From the NCBI RefSeq assembly GCF_023715205.1, contig NZ_JAMBNR010000003.1, forward strand, positions 62,001 to 126,000: a DNA stretch of 64,000 bases, in the 5' to 3' direction. Positions 51,859 through 62,361 of the stretch are shown here, one piece after another (the stretch's first letter is position 1; each line of letters starts with the position of its first letter). The notes under the pieces are model-generated. The model was not told the DNA's origin. It saw only the letters and a list, made by a program, of their open reading frames with translations, and did not search any database. The position numbers were made by a program, and so were the translations under genes. Source of the DNA: Mesobacillus maritimus. GTDB taxonomy: Bacteria; Bacillota; Bacilli; Bacillales; Cytobacillaceae.

Positions 51859-53039
51859 TTCGCAGGCTCCTTCCCTACGTTTCCAACTAAAAACGTCACA
51901 TTTGAGTATTTATTTGAGCAGGCATCAAGATCTTTAACCCCGCTTATATCCTGAAGCACGACATGCCTCCCAGCTTGCCTCCGCTCTTTCGCTTGTGCGC
52001 AAGCCTCTTTTCTACGCTCAGGGCTAAATAAAATACATTCAATTGGCACTGTTTCATCCAGTTCTCCTATTGCTTCTAGCAAACGGTCTAAGCGAATCGC
52101 AAAGCCTGTTGCACCAGTAGACTTTCCAAATTTCTCTAATAGACTGTCGTATCGTCCACCATTTCCAATTGGAAAACCAACATTGCCCGCGTACACTTCG
52201 AACAAGATTCCCGTGTAATAGCTCATATGGCTAACAAGTGATAAATCAAACTTTATATATTTGGTAACATCATAATCATTTAAAATATTCCATAACTCTT
52301 GAAGCTCCAGAATGGCTTCCTTTCCATTGCCGTTTTCAATTAAATCGAGTGATTTCCCGATAACTTCACTTCCACCTCGTAAATCAAGAAAAGAGATCAG
52401 TCGTTTGCTATCAATAGAGGAAAGTGGTAATGACTTGACATGCTCGCGGTATCCAACATAATTTTTTTCATATAAAAATTGGATTAATTCACGTGCTCGG
52501 TCTTCGTTCCCAAGTATTTGGACGAACAGTTCTTCAACGAACCCAGCATGACTAACAGATAACTGAAAGTTTTCAAGACCCGCTTCTTTTAATGCTGAGA
52601 CAGCTAAGGCAATCATTTCCCCGTCTGCGCTTACGGTTCCGTCTCCTATGCACTCAACCCCTACTTGTTCAAACTCTGCTGGACGGCCACCCTCCCGCTG
52701 TTGCGCTCGAAAAACATTGTCAGAATAAGCTAAACGAAGGGGGAATTCTTCTTTTAAGAGCTTAGAAGCCGCAACCCTCGCAATTGGACTAGTCATATCA
52801 GGACGAAGCACAAGCGTGTGACCTTGCTGGTCGAGGAGCTTAAACAATTGCTGATCAAGAATCGCCGAAGCTGTACCAACTGTTTCATAATATTCAAGTG
52901 CTGGAGTAGCAATAAATTGATAACCCCAACGCTTCATTTCCATTTCAAGTGCAGTGCGCACATGCTGTTTTGTTTCATAAAGTTTAGGAAGCGTGTCCCG
53001 CATACCTAATGGTTTTTCAAACATGAATAACTGACTCAT
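51855..53039 (-). CDS. hisZ: ATP phosphoribosyltransferase regulatory subunit HisZ
   Basis: 394 residues, a histidyl-tRNA synthetase paralogue without tRNA charging. Class II motif 2 ([20 protein letters not shown]) is present, and [14 protein letters not shown] replaces the synthetase His-A region. It confers histidine feedback on short HisG. First gene of the operon. Upstream (53040-53400) there is a possible extended -10 (TGATACAAT) and an imperfect hairpin, but no T-box motif. Confidence 0.95.
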   Translation of the reverse strand: MSQLFMFEKPLGMRDTLPKLYETKQHVRTALEMEMKRWGYQFIATPALEYYETVGTASAILDQQLFKLLDQQGHTLVLRPDMTSPIARVAASKLLKEEFPLRLAYSDNVFRAQQREGGRPAEFEQVGVECIGDGTVSADGEMIALAVSALKEAGLENFQLSVSHAGFVEELFVQILGNEDRARELIQFLYEKNYVGYREHVKSLPLSSIDSKRLISFLDLRGGSEVIGKSLDLIENGNGKEAILELQELWNILNDYDVTKYIKFDLSLVSHMSYYTGILFEVYAGNVGFPIGNGGRYDSLLEKFGKSTGATGFAIRLDRLLEAIGELDETVPIECILFSPERRKEACAQAKERRQAGRHVVLQDISGVKDLDACSNKYSNVTFLVGNVGKEPAK

Positions 53040-53490
53040 TAATTTTCACCCTTTATTAATTGGCTATTGTTCTTTTCGTTCCGTTCAATAGATACATTTC
53101 AATTATCCAGTATTGTATCAAAAGTTAAAATACTTTAGTTCGCTAATATGGTAATGAAATAAAGTTATATGTAGTTTACCGTTTTCTTACTTTTCCGTCA
53201 AGAAAAAAACGCTGCTCACCTAGATAAAGTCTTACCTCGGTGATATTAATCCATTCGCTATCATTGTAGGACAAACTATTTCATTAACTAGAATTGGCTA
53301 TTTTCCGGGAAATTCCTTTATATTTCGTGTTTATTTACATCATCGACTCGAATTCTCCCGATTTAATGAAAATTCAGGATGTCCCTGAACTTGTGCGAAC
53401 ATTTAAAAGTTTGTTAACATAAACTAAGAAAGGAGGAATGACTCCAAAAGTAAGAATTCAGGTCATAGGCTAAAAAAAGGAATTCTTTTT

Positions 53491-53624
53491 CCTACTTTCA
53501 CAATGTGTCTTCTTTGCTAAAAAGAAGGGGAACTTTCTTAAGCAAAGAACGATTGGGTCCTTCTCGGATTTCGCAGCCGAGCTAGGCTCCAAAGTGAAGG
53601 AGACTGTTAAATTGTGAAGATAGG
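53491..53624 (+). ncRNA. Structured 5' leader RNA upstream of the BCCT gene (candidate riboswitch)
   Basis: A multibranched fold is visible. The closing helix is CCTACTTTCACAAT (53491-53504) with ATTGTGAAGATAGG (53611-53624). Inside are TTCTTTGCT (53510-53518)/AGCAAAGAA (53541-53549) and CTCGG (53563-53567)/CCGAG (53577-53581); TCCTTC (53558-53563) could also pair with GAAGGA (53596-53601). Unpaired GGGTCC and GGCTCC flank the third helix. A further helix GAATTC/GAATTC lies just 5'. No intrinsic terminator precedes the gene, so translational control is likelier. It matches no riboswitch that I can recall; Na+ sensors deserve testing given the gene. Confidence 0.6.
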
Positions 53625-53764
53625 AAAACGTATTCTCGCCGAATTTTTACCACTATCTCTAACCTCATGAGCGCCTCTTGCTCTATGTTTATCGTGGTGA
53701 CCCCCTTCGTTCTTACTTTTCAACATTTTATTTGCGGAAAAAAAGATCCGGAAAGGGAGAGTTG

Positions 53765-55294
53765 ATGTTTAACAACAAATTAAATAGTGTCTTTTGGGTT
53801 TCAGCCATTACTTTAGGTATCTTTGTATTAGTTGGAGCTTTATTTCCTACTACCTTTGCTAAAGGTGCGAATGCTGCATTAAATTTCACTACTACATCCT
53901 TTGGCTGGCTCTATCTACTAGCTATCTTTATCTTCACGGCTTTTCTGATTTTCCTTATTTTTAGTAAGTATGGGAATATCCGCCTTGGTGGCCAAGATGA
54001 GAAACCTGCCTATTCCGTCTTCACGTGGATTGGAATGTTATTTTCTGCTGGTTTTGGAATCGCTCTCGTTTTTTATGGAGTAGGAGAACCAATGACGCAT
54101 TTTAATGATGTTCCAGTCACCGGTGTGGAACCACTTTCCGAACAAGCTGCGCGAATCGCGATGGGTTACTCCTTTTTCCATTACGGAGTTAGTCAGTGGA
54201 CAGTCTTTGCCATTGTTGGCCTAATCATGGCCTATTTCCAGTTTAAAAAGAAGAAAAATGGCTTAGTCTCTACGTCGTTAACACCGCTAATTGGAAATCG
54301 GAAAAAGCTAAAAAATGGAATTGATATTCTTGCAGTTGTGGCAACCGTTATGGGGGTAGCGACCTCTTTAGGAATGGGTATTATGCAAATCAATGGAGGG
54401 TTAAACTCTGTATTTGGAATTCCTACTGGTATTTGGCCACAACTAGCAATTGTTGCTGTGATGACGGGTTTATTCTTAATTTCGTCCTCGACCGGTTTGG
54501 ATAAAGGAATTAAGTGGTTAAGCAACCTCAATCTTGGTGCAGCCTTAGTATTGATGTTATTTGTTTTCATCACAGGACCGACAGTGTTTATTCTTGATAC
54601 CTTCATCGTCGGAATCGGTGATTATTTGTCCAACTTTATCAACTATAGTTTCCGTCTAAATCCTTATACCGAGGATAATTGGTCACGTGAATGGACGGTC
54701 TTCTATTGGGCTTGGGCAATTGCATGGTCCCCATTCGTCGGTGCTTTCGTCGCTAGGGTCTCAAGAGGACGTACGGTGCGTGAATTTATCCTTGGTGTCA
54801 TGTTCGCCCCACCTGCAGTCGCATTAATGTGGATTGCCGTATTTGGTGGCACAGCTTTACACATGGATTTATTCGGTGGTACCAATATCGCTGCAGCCGT
54901 AAATACCGATATTACCAATGCATTATTTAGCTTGTTCGACCAGCTGCCATTGTCTTTTATGGTGTCTGTGTTAACTATGTTGTTAATTTTAACCTTCTTG
55001 GTCACATCAGCCGACTCAGCGGTCTATATCTTAAGTAGTATGACAACGGGTGGTAGCTTGAATCCACCGATTCGAGTTCGTGTAATTTGGGGAGTATTAA
55101 TGAGTTCCATTGCAACCGTTCTCCTAATAACAAGCGGTTTAGCTGGACTTCAGACGGCATCAATTGTAGCCGCTTTACCATTCACGATCATCCTCTTGAT
55201 GATGACCTTTACGCTTTATAAAGTGCTAAAACAAGATGTAGCTTCAACGGATGCGAACCAAGTAAAGGCCAAAAAGAAAAAGAATACAGCTTAA
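53765..55294 (+). CDS. BCCT-family betaine/carnitine/choline transporter
   Basis: 509-residue secondary transporter with twelve membrane helices. The family's aromatic substrate box appears as WTVFYWAWAIAWSPFVGAFVAR split around helix 8, with GFGIALVFYGVGEP in helix 3 (the glycine stretch) and TSADSAVYIL near the C-terminus. OpuD-like uptake of glycine betaine by Na+ symport is the family expectation. The frame is open back to 53678, but GGGAG is spaced for ATG 53765. A long structured leader precedes it. Confidence 0.93.
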   Translation: MFNNKLNSVFWVSAITLGIFVLVGALFPTTFAKGANAALNFTTTSFGWLYLLAIFIFTAFLIFLIFSKYGNIRLGGQDEKPAYSVFTWIGMLFSAGFGIALVFYGVGEPMTHFNDVPVTGVEPLSEQAARIAMGYSFFHYGVSQWTVFAIVGLIMAYFQFKKKKNGLVSTSLTPLIGNRKKLKNGIDILAVVATVMGVATSLGMGIMQINGGLNSVFGIPTGIWPQLAIVAVMTGLFLISSSTGLDKGIKWLSNLNLGAALVLMLFVFITGPTVFILDTFIVGIGDYLSNFINYSFRLNPYTEDNWSREWTVFYWAWAIAWSPFVGAFVARVSRGRTVREFILGVMFAPPAVALMWIAVFGGTALHMDLFGGTNIAAAVNTDITNALFSLFDQLPLSFMVSVLTMLLILTFLVTSADSAVYILSSMTTGGSLNPPIRVRVIWGVLMSSIATVLLITSGLAGLQTASIVAALPFTIILLMMTFTLYKVLKQDVASTDANQVKAKKKKNTA

Positions 55295-55295
55295 T

Positions 55296-55328
55296 AAAAA
55301 AACAGCGAATTCCCTTCGCTGTTTTTTT
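55296..55328. terminator. Terminator of the BCCT gene
   Basis: AAAACAGCGAA/TTCGCTGTTTT stem followed by a T-run, overlapping the region just after the stop codon. Confidence 0.9.
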
Positions 55329-55336
55329 GCGTGTTT

Positions 55337-56100
55337 TTTGACGGGCAGTGTTGCATTTCCAACAAGTTCGCCTGCCTCGATGACCGTTCTCTTCTTTTTT
55401 TACCTTGTGCGGGCACTGATGACGACTCTCGGTTACCGTTCTCTTCTTTTTTTACCTTTCACGGGCATTGACGACGGCTCTCGCTGACGGCTCTCGGTTA
55501 CCGTTCTCTTCTTACTTTACCTCGCACGGGCACCGATAACAGCTCTCGGTTACCGTCCTCTCCTTTTTTTACCTTCTTCGGGCACCGATAACGGCTCTTG
55601 GTTACCGTCCTCTCCTTTTTTTACCTTCTTCGGGCACCGACGACGGCTCTCGATGACCGTTCACTCTTTTTTTCTCCGCGCACGGGCACCGATAACGGCT
55701 CTCGGTTACCGTCCTCTCCTTTTTTTACCTTCTTCGGGCACCGACGACGGCTCTCGATGACCGTTCCCTCTTTTTTTCTCCGCGCACGGGCACCGATAAC
55801 AGCTCTCGGTTACCGTCCTCTCTTTTTTTACCTTCTTCGGGCACCGACGACAGCTCTCGATGACCGTTCCCTCTCTTTTTCTCCACGCACGGGCACCGAC
55901 GACAGCTCTCGATGACCGTTCCCTCTTTTTTTCTCCGCGCACGGGCACCGATAACGGCTCTCGATGACCGTTCCCTCTCTTTTTCTCCACGCACGGGCAT
56001 TGACGACAGCTCTCGATGACCGTTCCCTCTTTTTTTCTCCGCGCACGGGCACCGATAACGGCTCTCGGTTACCGTTCTCTCCTTTCTTCTCCGCTCTTGG
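55337..56100 (+). repeat. 52-bp-period tandem repeat array C (about 14-15 units)
   Basis: CGGG anchors at 55342, 55410, 55462, 55527, 55579, 55631, 55683, 55735, 55787, 55838, 55890, 55942, 55994 and 56046; steps are 52 except one of 51 and two longer (68 and 65), the latter from a 13-bp insertion. Two unit types are interspersed: ...CTCGGTTACCGTCCTCTCC and ...CTCGATGACCGTTCCCTC. It fills the gap between the convergent BCCT and acyltransferase genes. Long frames through it are periodicity artefacts. Confidence 0.95.
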
Positions 56101-56181
56101 CACAAAAATAACCTACCTTTCAACACCTACACAAATGCACGTTCTCCTACTTCTCTCCCCTTAAACTCAAACGAGCACAGT

Positions 56182-56213
56182 AAAAAACCTGTAGCGTCCC
56201 TAGCTACAGGTTT
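56182..56213 (-). terminator. Terminator of the hprK operon
   Basis: AAACCTGTAGC/GCTACAGGTTT stem with a TTTTTTA tail on the minus strand; the stem includes the yvoF stop codon. Confidence 0.85.
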
Positions 56214-56743
56214 GTTTTCTTCCCATATATCGGATCATCGGCCCAGCGCTCTGCCAATTGCTCCTTCGTATAAATGACTCGCATCGGATTGCCACCAACA
56301 AAGGCGCCAGCTGGCACATCTTTATGGACAATGGTTCCAGCCGAGACAAACGCACCATCCCCAATTGTTACTCCTGGCAAAATAGTCGAGTTTGCCCCAA
56401 TCATCACTTCATCGCCAATGAGGACATCCCCGAGTCGGTATTCTTTGATTAAATATTCATGAGCTAGAATGGTTGTGTTGTAACCGATGACTGTATTGCG
56501 GCCAACACTAATTTTCTCCGGAAACATCACATCTAGCATGACCATCAACGCAAAACTCGTTTGGTCACCAACTTTGACTTTTAAAAACGTCCGATACATC
56601 CAATTTTTCACCGCTAAAAAAGGTGTGTAACGTCCAAGTTGGATCACAATAAAATTTTTAACAACCTTCAAGAAAGGAACGGTTTTGTAAATATGCCAAA
56701 GCGAATTTGCGCCTTCAACGGGATAGCGAACCGTTTTTCTCAT
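56204..56743 (-). CDS. yvoF: Acyltransferase with left-handed beta-helix (YvoF-like)
   Basis: 179 residues with hexapeptide repeats (IGRNTVIGYNTTI, IGDEVMIGANSTILPGVTIGDGAFVSAGTIV) forming the left-handed beta-helix of O-acetyltransferases. Acceptor unknown. Last gene of hprK-lgt-yvoD-ppaX-yvoF, one base after ppaX. Confidence 0.9.
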   Translation of the reverse strand: MRKTVRYPVEGANSLWHIYKTVPFLKVVKNFIVIQLGRYTPFLAVKNWMYRTFLKVKVGDQTSFALMVMLDVMFPEKISVGRNTVIGYNTTILAHEYLIKEYRLGDVLIGDEVMIGANSTILPGVTIGDGAFVSAGTIVHKDVPAGAFVGGNPMRVIYTKEQLAERWADDPIYGKKTNL

Positions 56744-56744
56744 G

Positions 56745-57392
56745 TCACTTCACCCCAAGGATGGGTAGCAAATCTGGCATACGATCCAACATATAATCTG
56801 GATTGTATGTCGCAAGATGGTCTTTTCCTTTCAATGTCCAAGCGACTCCTGCCGTTGTAGTCCCAGCATTTTTTCCAGCTAGAACATCATGATGGTTATC
56901 ACCAACCATTATCGCAGTCTCAGGCTTTGAGTCTAAAATATCCAATGCTTTATAGATTGGCTCAGGATCTGGCTTCGCTTTCGTCACATCATCAAGGGCA
57001 ACAAGCACTTTGATATACTTATCCAAACCTGTCAACGCCAAGCCCATTTTTGCTACATCCGCAAGCTTTGTTGTCACAACTGCAAGTTTATAACCATTTT
57101 CGCTTAGAGTTCGAATTGTATCATTTACCCCTTCGAACTCAGTCACGAGACGATCATGATTCGCAATATTGTACTTCCGGTAAGTACGAATCATATCTTC
57201 AGCTTTTGTTACATCCATCCCCTCGAAAACCTCTTTTAATGGAGGCCCCATGAATGGAAGGACATCGTTCCGTTTATACTGACCAGGGTAGTATTGCTCC
57301 AATGTATGAAGATACGAAGAAACAATAAGTTCATTTGTGTCAATTAAAGTACCATCTAAATCAAATAATAGTGTATCAATTTGATTGTTCAT
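56745..57392 (-). CDS. ppaX: Pyrophosphatase PpaX
   Basis: 215-residue HAD hydrolase. Nucleophile in [12 protein letters not shown], second motif VVTTK, Lys in [11 protein letters not shown], and MVGDNHHD. In Bacillus it hydrolyses the pyrophosphate made when HPrK dephosphorylates HPr, so it drives that reaction. The longest frame starts at a TTG (57416) before the SD; ATG 57392 is used. It overlaps yvoD by 17 bp. Confidence 0.94.
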   Translation of the reverse strand: MNNQIDTLLFDLDGTLIDTNELIVSSYLHTLEQYYPGQYKRNDVLPFMGPPLKEVFEGMDVTKAEDMIRTYRKYNIANHDRLVTEFEGVNDTIRTLSENGYKLAVVTTKLADVAKMGLALTGLDKYIKVLVALDDVTKAKPDPEPIYKALDILDSKPETAIMVGDNHHDVLAGKNAGTTTAGVAWTLKGKDHLATYNPDYMLDRMPDLLPILGVK

Positions 57393-58326
57393 AGATTGCT
57401 GCCTCTCCTTTCGCAACGTCGACTCTATTCCAGATAAACGCCACCGTCATGGTTAATAAAATGGCTACTACTACGCGAATGAGCAGCAAGGGAAGCACTG
57501 GAATCCCAAGCGGAATAAAAATCAATGTATCCTCAATCACCGCATGACATGCTACTAAAAAGATAAAGGCAATCGTTGCGTCTTTTTTCGTTACTCCATC
57601 CTCTTTTACTGCTTGAATCATCACACCTGCACCCATCGCCAATCCAATCAGTAAACCGGAAGCAAGGGTCATCGAGGTATTCTCCTTCATTCCCAACATT
57701 CTTGTGAATGGGGAAATCCATTTAGAAAACAGATCAAGCCATTTCAAATCTTTTAAAATCTGAATCATTATCATCAATGGAATGACAATAATCGCAATTT
57801 GTAAGATTCCTAAACCTGCTTTTTCTACTCCTTCGATTGCAATTGCACCCCAACCAGTTGGCTGTGCCTCTTGAGCAGGTATCATACCGTATTTGGCGAT
57901 TTCAGAACCACCGTTCCACACCAAATTAATTACTATTGCCGACAAAAACGCTAACCCGAGCCGCACAACAAGAACAATCCATAGTTTAACGCCAACCTTT
58001 AACGCAACCCCTGATTCGATGAATAAATTATGCGAAAATGAAAGCATAACGGCAATGATGAAAACTTCTTTCACCGTTAATTCTAGCGAGAGGATTGCGC
58101 CAATCCCCGCGTAAAGATTTAAAAAGTTCCCTAGTACAAGCGGAATGGCTGCATCCCCTGATAAACCAATCAATGCCATTAAGGGTGTAATTGCCTCAAT
58201 GACCCAAGGCAAGACTGGAGTATATTGTAAAATAGTCACAATCAGTGTCACTGGAAAAATAATCTTTCCAAGTGTCCACACAGTTTGCAAACCAACTAGA
58301 CTCCCTTTTTTTAATGAAGACACCAT
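57376..58326 (-). CDS. yvoD: Nucleoside-recognition (gate) domain membrane protein YvoD
   Basis: 316 residues, about eight membrane helices, with two gate-domain halves ([19 protein letters not shown] and [20 protein letters not shown]), as in SpoVM/SpmA-like proteins. Transported solute unknown. It has a conserved position between lgt and ppaX. Confidence 0.88.
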   Translation of the reverse strand: MVSSLKKGSLVGLQTVWTLGKIIFPVTLIVTILQYTPVLPWVIEAITPLMALIGLSGDAAIPLVLGNFLNLYAGIGAILSLELTVKEVFIIAVMLSFSHNLFIESGVALKVGVKLWIVLVVRLGLAFLSAIVINLVWNGGSEIAKYGMIPAQEAQPTGWGAIAIEGVEKAGLGILQIAIIVIPLMIMIQILKDLKWLDLFSKWISPFTRMLGMKENTSMTLASGLLIGLAMGAGVMIQAVKEDGVTKKDATIAFIFLVACHAVIEDTLIFIPLGIPVLPLLLIRVVVAILLTMTVAFIWNRVDVAKGEAAIYEQSN

Positions 58327-58356
58327 TGAAGCATTTCCCCCTAAATTGATTCTCTT

Positions 58357-59211
58357 TTATTTCTTCGCTTTTTTTGTTTGCTTGGTCTGTTGCTTCGATT
58401 CAACATCTAAATATCTTTCCGTCGCATAACCACTCATTCTACGGTAAATCCATAAAGCGACAGCCGCGGCGACCAATACAATTGAAATCACTTGTGCAAT
58501 TCTTAAAAAGTCTGTCAGCATTAAACTGTCTGTTCTTAGCCCCTCGACAAAGAAACGACCGATTGAATACCAAATTACGTAGCTAAGGAAAAGTTCTCCC
58601 CGTCGTAAATTCACTCTTCGAAGTCCAATTAACAAAACAAAACCAATTATATTCCAAATGGATTCATATAAAAAAGTCGGATGGTAATAGGTACCATTAA
58701 TATACATTTGGTTAATGATAAACTCAGGCAACATTAAATTTTCTAGGAAAGCGCGACTAACTTCGCCTCCATGCGCTTCTTGGTTAATGAAGTTTCCCCA
58801 ACGACCAATGGCTTGGCCAAGTATAATACTTGGTGCGGCAATATCTGCTACCTTCCAGAAAGAAACATCTCTTTTTTTACAAAAAACATACGCCGTTACG
58901 ACCGCTCCAATTAACGCTCCATGAATAGCGATTCCACCATTCCAAATCGCAATGATTTCGGCCGGATGCTGAGAATAGTAATCCCATTGGAAAATAACAT
59001 AGTAAATCCTCGCACTAATAATCGCAATTGGAATCGCAAATAACATTAAGTCTGCAAATAAATCCTTATCTAAACCGCGCTTTTCCCCTTCGCGCATCGC
59101 AATCCATAAGGCCAGAGCAATCCCTAACCCGATAATGACACCATACCAATGGACTTGAATCGGGCCTAAAGAAAAGGCGACTGGATCAATCAGTTGAAAG
59201 TTTTCTTCCAT
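58357..59211 (-). CDS. lgt: Prolipoprotein diacylglyceryl transferase
   Basis: 284-residue membrane enzyme that transfers diacylglycerol to the lipobox Cys of lipoproteins such as TupA. Signature [14 protein letters not shown] is complete, with essential residues HGALIGA upstream and seven helices. The ATG at 59211 has AGGAG nine bases upstream; the longer frame starts at a TTG. A Lys-rich cytoplasmic tail ends the protein. Confidence 0.96.
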   Translation of the reverse strand: MEENFQLIDPVAFSLGPIQVHWYGVIIGLGIALALWIAMREGEKRGLDKDLFADLMLFAIPIAIISARIYYVIFQWDYYSQHPAEIIAIWNGGIAIHGALIGAVVTAYVFCKKRDVSFWKVADIAAPSIILGQAIGRWGNFINQEAHGGEVSRAFLENLMLPEFIINQMYINGTYYHPTFLYESIWNIIGFVLLIGLRRVNLRRGELFLSYVIWYSIGRFFVEGLRTDSLMLTDFLRIAQVISIVLVAAAVALWIYRRMSGYATERYLDVESKQQTKQTKKAKK

Positions 59212-59294
59212 GTACAAATTCTCCTTTGCATTCTATCTCTTTTTCTTGGATATAAGAAGCGTGCCTCCTATGTACACTTGGTTACTCTCTTGCT

Positions 59295-60230
59295 CTAAAT
59301 ATCCTCATGGTCCCCGTCTTCAATAACATCAGCTAAACGATTCGAGAATTGTTCCGCCGCATTCATTCCCATGCGCTTTAGACGGAAGTTCATCGCTGCA
59401 ACCTCAATAATGACCGCAAGATTTCGACCCGGACGTACTGGCAAAGTCAACTTGGTAATTTCCGAATCAATAATTTTCAACTTATCTTCATCTAACCCAA
59501 GTCGATCATAAGTTTTGTTTTTATCCCATAATTCTAAATCAATGTTTAAAGAAATTCGCTTATGCGTGCGAACGGCACCCGCTCCAAACAAGGTCATTAC
59601 ATTGATAATTCCAAGACCACGAATTTCGAGGAGATGTTCAATTAACTCTGGTGAGGTTCCGACTAGCGTATCTTGGTCTTCTTGTCGAATCTCAACGCAG
59701 TCATCTGCTACTAAACGATGGCCTCGTTTAACAAGCTCCAAAGCAGTTTCACTTTTACCAACACCACTTTTTCCGGTAATAAGTACACCAATCCCATAAA
59801 TATCCACCAAGACACCATGAACCGCTGTTGTCGGCGCAAGTTTACTTTCAAGATAATTTGTTAAATGACTCGATAATCTAGTCGTTTTGTGATTCGATCT
59901 CATCAATGGTACTGATTCACGCTCAGCCGCTTCCTTAAGTTCCTCAGGTACTTCTAATTCTCTAGTAACAATAATCCCAGGGGTCAGGTCTGTACATAGC
60001 TGACTTAACCGGTATTCTCTTTCACTACTGCTTAATTTTTCAATAAAAGTAAGTTCAGTTTTCCCAAGTAATTGAACACGCTCAGCAGGGTAATATTCAA
60101 AAAAGCCTGCCATTTCTAGCGCAGGTCGAGACAAGTCACTAGTTGTAATTGGGCGGTTAATTCCTTCTTCACCACTGATCAATTCAAGTTTAAATTTTTT
60201 GATAATATCTTTTGTTCGTACTTTCGGCAA
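59295..60230 (-). CDS. hprK: HPr kinase/phosphorylase
   Basis: 311 residues. Walker A is GKSGVGKSE; the signature [15 protein letters not shown] and the K-loop follow. It phosphorylates Ser46 of HPr and Crh according to fructose bisphosphate and phosphate levels, controlling carbon catabolite repression. The open frame extends to 60257, but AAGGAGG lies 8 nt before a TTG at 60230, giving (M)PKVRTKD, aligned with other Bacillus HPrK. First gene of the operon. Confidence 0.95.
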   Translation of the reverse strand: MPKVRTKDIIKKFKLELISGEEGINRPITTSDLSRPALEMAGFFEYYPAERVQLLGKTELTFIEKLSSSEREYRLSQLCTDLTPGIIVTRELEVPEELKEAAERESVPLMRSNHKTTRLSSHLTNYLESKLAPTTAVHGVLVDIYGIGVLITGKSGVGKSETALELVKRGHRLVADDCVEIRQEDQDTLVGTSPELIEHLLEIRGLGIINVMTLFGAGAVRTHKRISLNIDLELWDKNKTYDRLGLDEDKLKIIDSEITKLTLPVRPGRNLAVIIEVAAMNFRLKRMGMNAAEQFSNRLADVIEDGDHEDI

Positions 60231-60370
60231 TGAGGAATCCTCCTTCATTTTATTCAAAATTCAATACTACTTATTTTAGCATTATTTCTAACAGAACAAA
60301 ACGCAGGAGATTGAAAATGGACATAAGAAAAGTAATAAACTTCCTTTAGAATCTAATTGAAATAGATGCG

Positions 60371-60401
60371 AAAAGTCCGACCACATTTGTGATCGGACTT
60401 C
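60371..60401 (-). terminator. Terminator of yvlB-yvlD
   Basis: AAGTCCG/CGGACTT outer stem with an inner CACA/TGTG, followed by TTTTC on the minus strand, immediately after the yvlD stop. Confidence 0.8.
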
Positions 60402-60402
60402 T

Positions 60403-60750
60403 CTACTCTTTTTTAAAAATTGTACTCTGGATAATAATGTTAAAGACAGACATGATGACTGCAGTAAGTAGCGCCATACCAAACCCACCTATTTGAAAAG
60501 CCTCACCCATTAAGCTGTCTGTTAACATCAATGTAATGGCATTAATGACGAATAAAAAGAATCCCAGAGTTAGCAGTGTAACCGGCAAAGTAAAGAGAAT
60601 TAAAATGGGACGTACTAAAATGTTTAGAATGGACAGCAAAAAGCTTGCACCAAGTGCTGCTCCAAAACTCGAAACATAAAAGGATTCAAAGTAGCCTGCA
60701 ATTGCAATAAAAAGTACGGCGTTGATGCCGATTCCTAGCAACCACTTCAT
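60403..60750 (-). CDS. yvlD: Phage holin family membrane protein (YvlD-like)
   Basis: 115 residues with four membrane helices, typical of the PF04020 holin-like family. In Bacillus the yvl operon responds to envelope stress; YvlD is not a proven holin. Its start overlaps the yvlB stop by four bases. Confidence 0.88.
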   Translation of the reverse strand: MKWLLGIGINAVLFIAIAGYFESFYVSSFGAALGASFLLSILNILVRPILILFTLPVTLLTLGFFLFVINAITLMLTDSLMGEAFQIGGFGMALLTAVIMSVFNIIIQSTIFKKE

Positions 60751-61865
60751 ATTGTTTTACTTAGTGAAATTGTTCCTGACTTGGACTCGGCAAAAATTCT
60801 CGTTGGATTGGCTTCCAATTCTCTCGTTGTAAACCGAAGCATCTTCTGAACCATCTCACTTTTTTCCTCTAGTATTTCTATTCCTTCAAGTTCGAGTTTA
60901 AATTGACCTAAATTAGTTTTCAGTTCGCCCCGTACCGGTGTTCCTACTGGAACTTGAACATTCACGGAGGCTGTAGCGGATGTAGCCTCAATACTTTCGC
61001 AATTCTGGTTTCGAACCGTACATGTGATACTGCCGCTGAACGATTGTAAATCGAGGGTATTGAAGTCACCTTCTACATTTATTGCGCCATTTAATGTTTC
61101 AGCTTCTAGGTCATAAATATGACTCGCCAATACATTGATTGCTCCATTCGCTGTCTCACTTTCAACCTTTTTACTACTCACGTTTTGAAGGCTTACCTTC
61201 CCATTTGCTGTTTTCGCTTTAAGGTCTGTTACTTTGAGGTTCTCTCCTGAAATCGCTCCATTAAAGAGGCGAATGCGAACTTTCTCATATTCTAGCCTTG
61301 GGATATAAAGAGTAACATCAAGTTTCATCCACTTTTGTTGGTTTGAGAAAATTAGTTTTTGCCCATCAATCGTAAATAATACTTCATCTAAAAGCTTCCT
61401 TCGCGCTTCTTCTTGATCATTCACTCGATAAACTTTAGCGGCACATTCTGCCCGAACATCCTCCTGGTCCCATGGAATTACTTGTAAGGACCCATTTGCA
61501 AGATCTACATCAATTTGAGTTAAATTCATTTGTGGCTGTTGAAATATATGGGTGATATCAACAGATTGACCAAAGTTCAAATCTAAGTCGACATCTTTGA
61601 TTTTCTTAAACGCTGAATCAACAAAATCTACAATCTTATCAACAGCGGATTGCAGTTTCGGACCTGTTGCTTCCTCTTTCTTAAATGAACCTTGATAGGT
61701 GTGATCTTGCTTTACCGTTGTTGAAAGCTCGGTAATTAATTCAGCCTTCTTGTCTTCCATTGATTTTTCCTTTTTCTCTAATTCTTCAATTAAGAATAAG
61801 GCCTCTTCAACAGTTAACCTACCTTCCTCAACCATCTTTAATATTTTCTTTCGTTCTTCCTTCAT
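60747..61865 (-). CDS. yvlB: DUF4097 family protein with SHOCT-like N-terminus (YvlB-like)
   Basis: 372 residues. The N-terminal ~35 residues form a short helical SHOCT-like motif (ILKMVEEGRLTVEEALFLIEEL). From about 125 a DUF4097 beta-solenoid follows, with repeated NG(A/K)I or NG(K)V turns (LFNGAISG, TANGKVSL, TANGAINV, TLNGAINV, SFSGSITC). No signal peptide. Role unknown; linked in Bacillus to envelope stress. Confidence 0.88.
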   Translation of the reverse strand: MKEERKKILKMVEEGRLTVEEALFLIEELEKKEKSMEDKKAELITELSTTVKQDHTYQGSFKKEEATGPKLQSAVDKIVDFVDSAFKKIKDVDLDLNFGQSVDITHIFQQPQMNLTQIDVDLANGSLQVIPWDQEDVRAECAAKVYRVNDQEEARRKLLDEVLFTIDGQKLIFSNQQKWMKLDVTLYIPRLEYEKVRIRLFNGAISGENLKVTDLKAKTANGKVSLQNVSSKKVESETANGAINVLASHIYDLEAETLNGAINVEGDFNTLDLQSFSGSITCTVRNQNCESIEATSATASVNVQVPVGTPVRGELKTNLGQFKLELEGIEILEEKSEMVQKMLRFTTRELEANPTRIFAESKSGTISLSKTI

Positions 61866-61996
61866 TCACATTACCTCCCCGCATACTCAGTGTATTCAAG
61901 TTTTTTCATCTTAAGCCCTCTTTCCATACCCCGTTGCAATCTTAACTATTATTACGAAAAAGAGGGATGTAAAGTTTCACCTCTTATTCTTTCGAA

Positions 61997-62179
61997 GGCT
62001 GTTTTGTTATAGATTGTTGTTAAAATCCTAAAGGCGATTTTAACGATCTAGCAGCCATTTCGTATGTTTATATTTAGTTTGCAAGCTCTTTTCTCATAAA
62101 ATGTAGCAATTTTTTTGAATAACCTAGCTTACACAGACGTATTTCTAGGTCAAAAGCAGCAAAGTTTGAGAAAAGAGCC
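61997..62179 (+). mobile_element. MITE-like element, copy 3 (183 bp)
   Basis: Same orientation as copy 1. The left end is GGCTGTTTT and the right end is TTTGAGAAAAGAGCC. It contains GTTAAAATC...GATTTTAAC and the internal GCTCTTTTCTCA. Flanks are TTCGAA and TTCAAG. It lies between yvlB and uvrA; the rest of that gap shows no gene. Confidence 0.72.
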
Positions 62180-62250
62180 TTCAAGAAAGACAACAGCTTA
62201 TCATCCCTAGAACAACCATTAAGTAAGAAATTTTTATGAACTTCCATTAA

Positions 62251-62279
62251 GAAAGAAGACCCGCCAATAGGCGAGTCTT
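62251..62279 (-). terminator. Probable terminator of uvrA
   Basis: AAGACTCGCC-TATT-GGCGGGTCTT on the minus strand followed by CTTTCTT; about 80 bp after the stop codon. Confidence 0.7.
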
Positions 62280-62361
62280 AAGGTGAAAAACAGAGACGTA
62301 ATAGCCTTGAAATTCAGAGGATCGTTTCCGATTCACTTTGAGATCTATTCTTCAAGATGGT

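Noticed and set aside
53040-53400. Possible T-box or attenuator for the his operon
   Set aside because: On the minus strand there is an imperfect hairpin and a T-run (about 53200-53240), but a six-base spacer separates them and the T-box GGGUGGNACCGCG core is absent.
55598-56164. Overlapping frames of 66-133 codons on both strands, rich in Arg, Glu and Ser
   Set aside because: They run through the 52-bp array; because 52 is not a multiple of three, each unit changes frame and open frames appear on both strands. No SD or start context.
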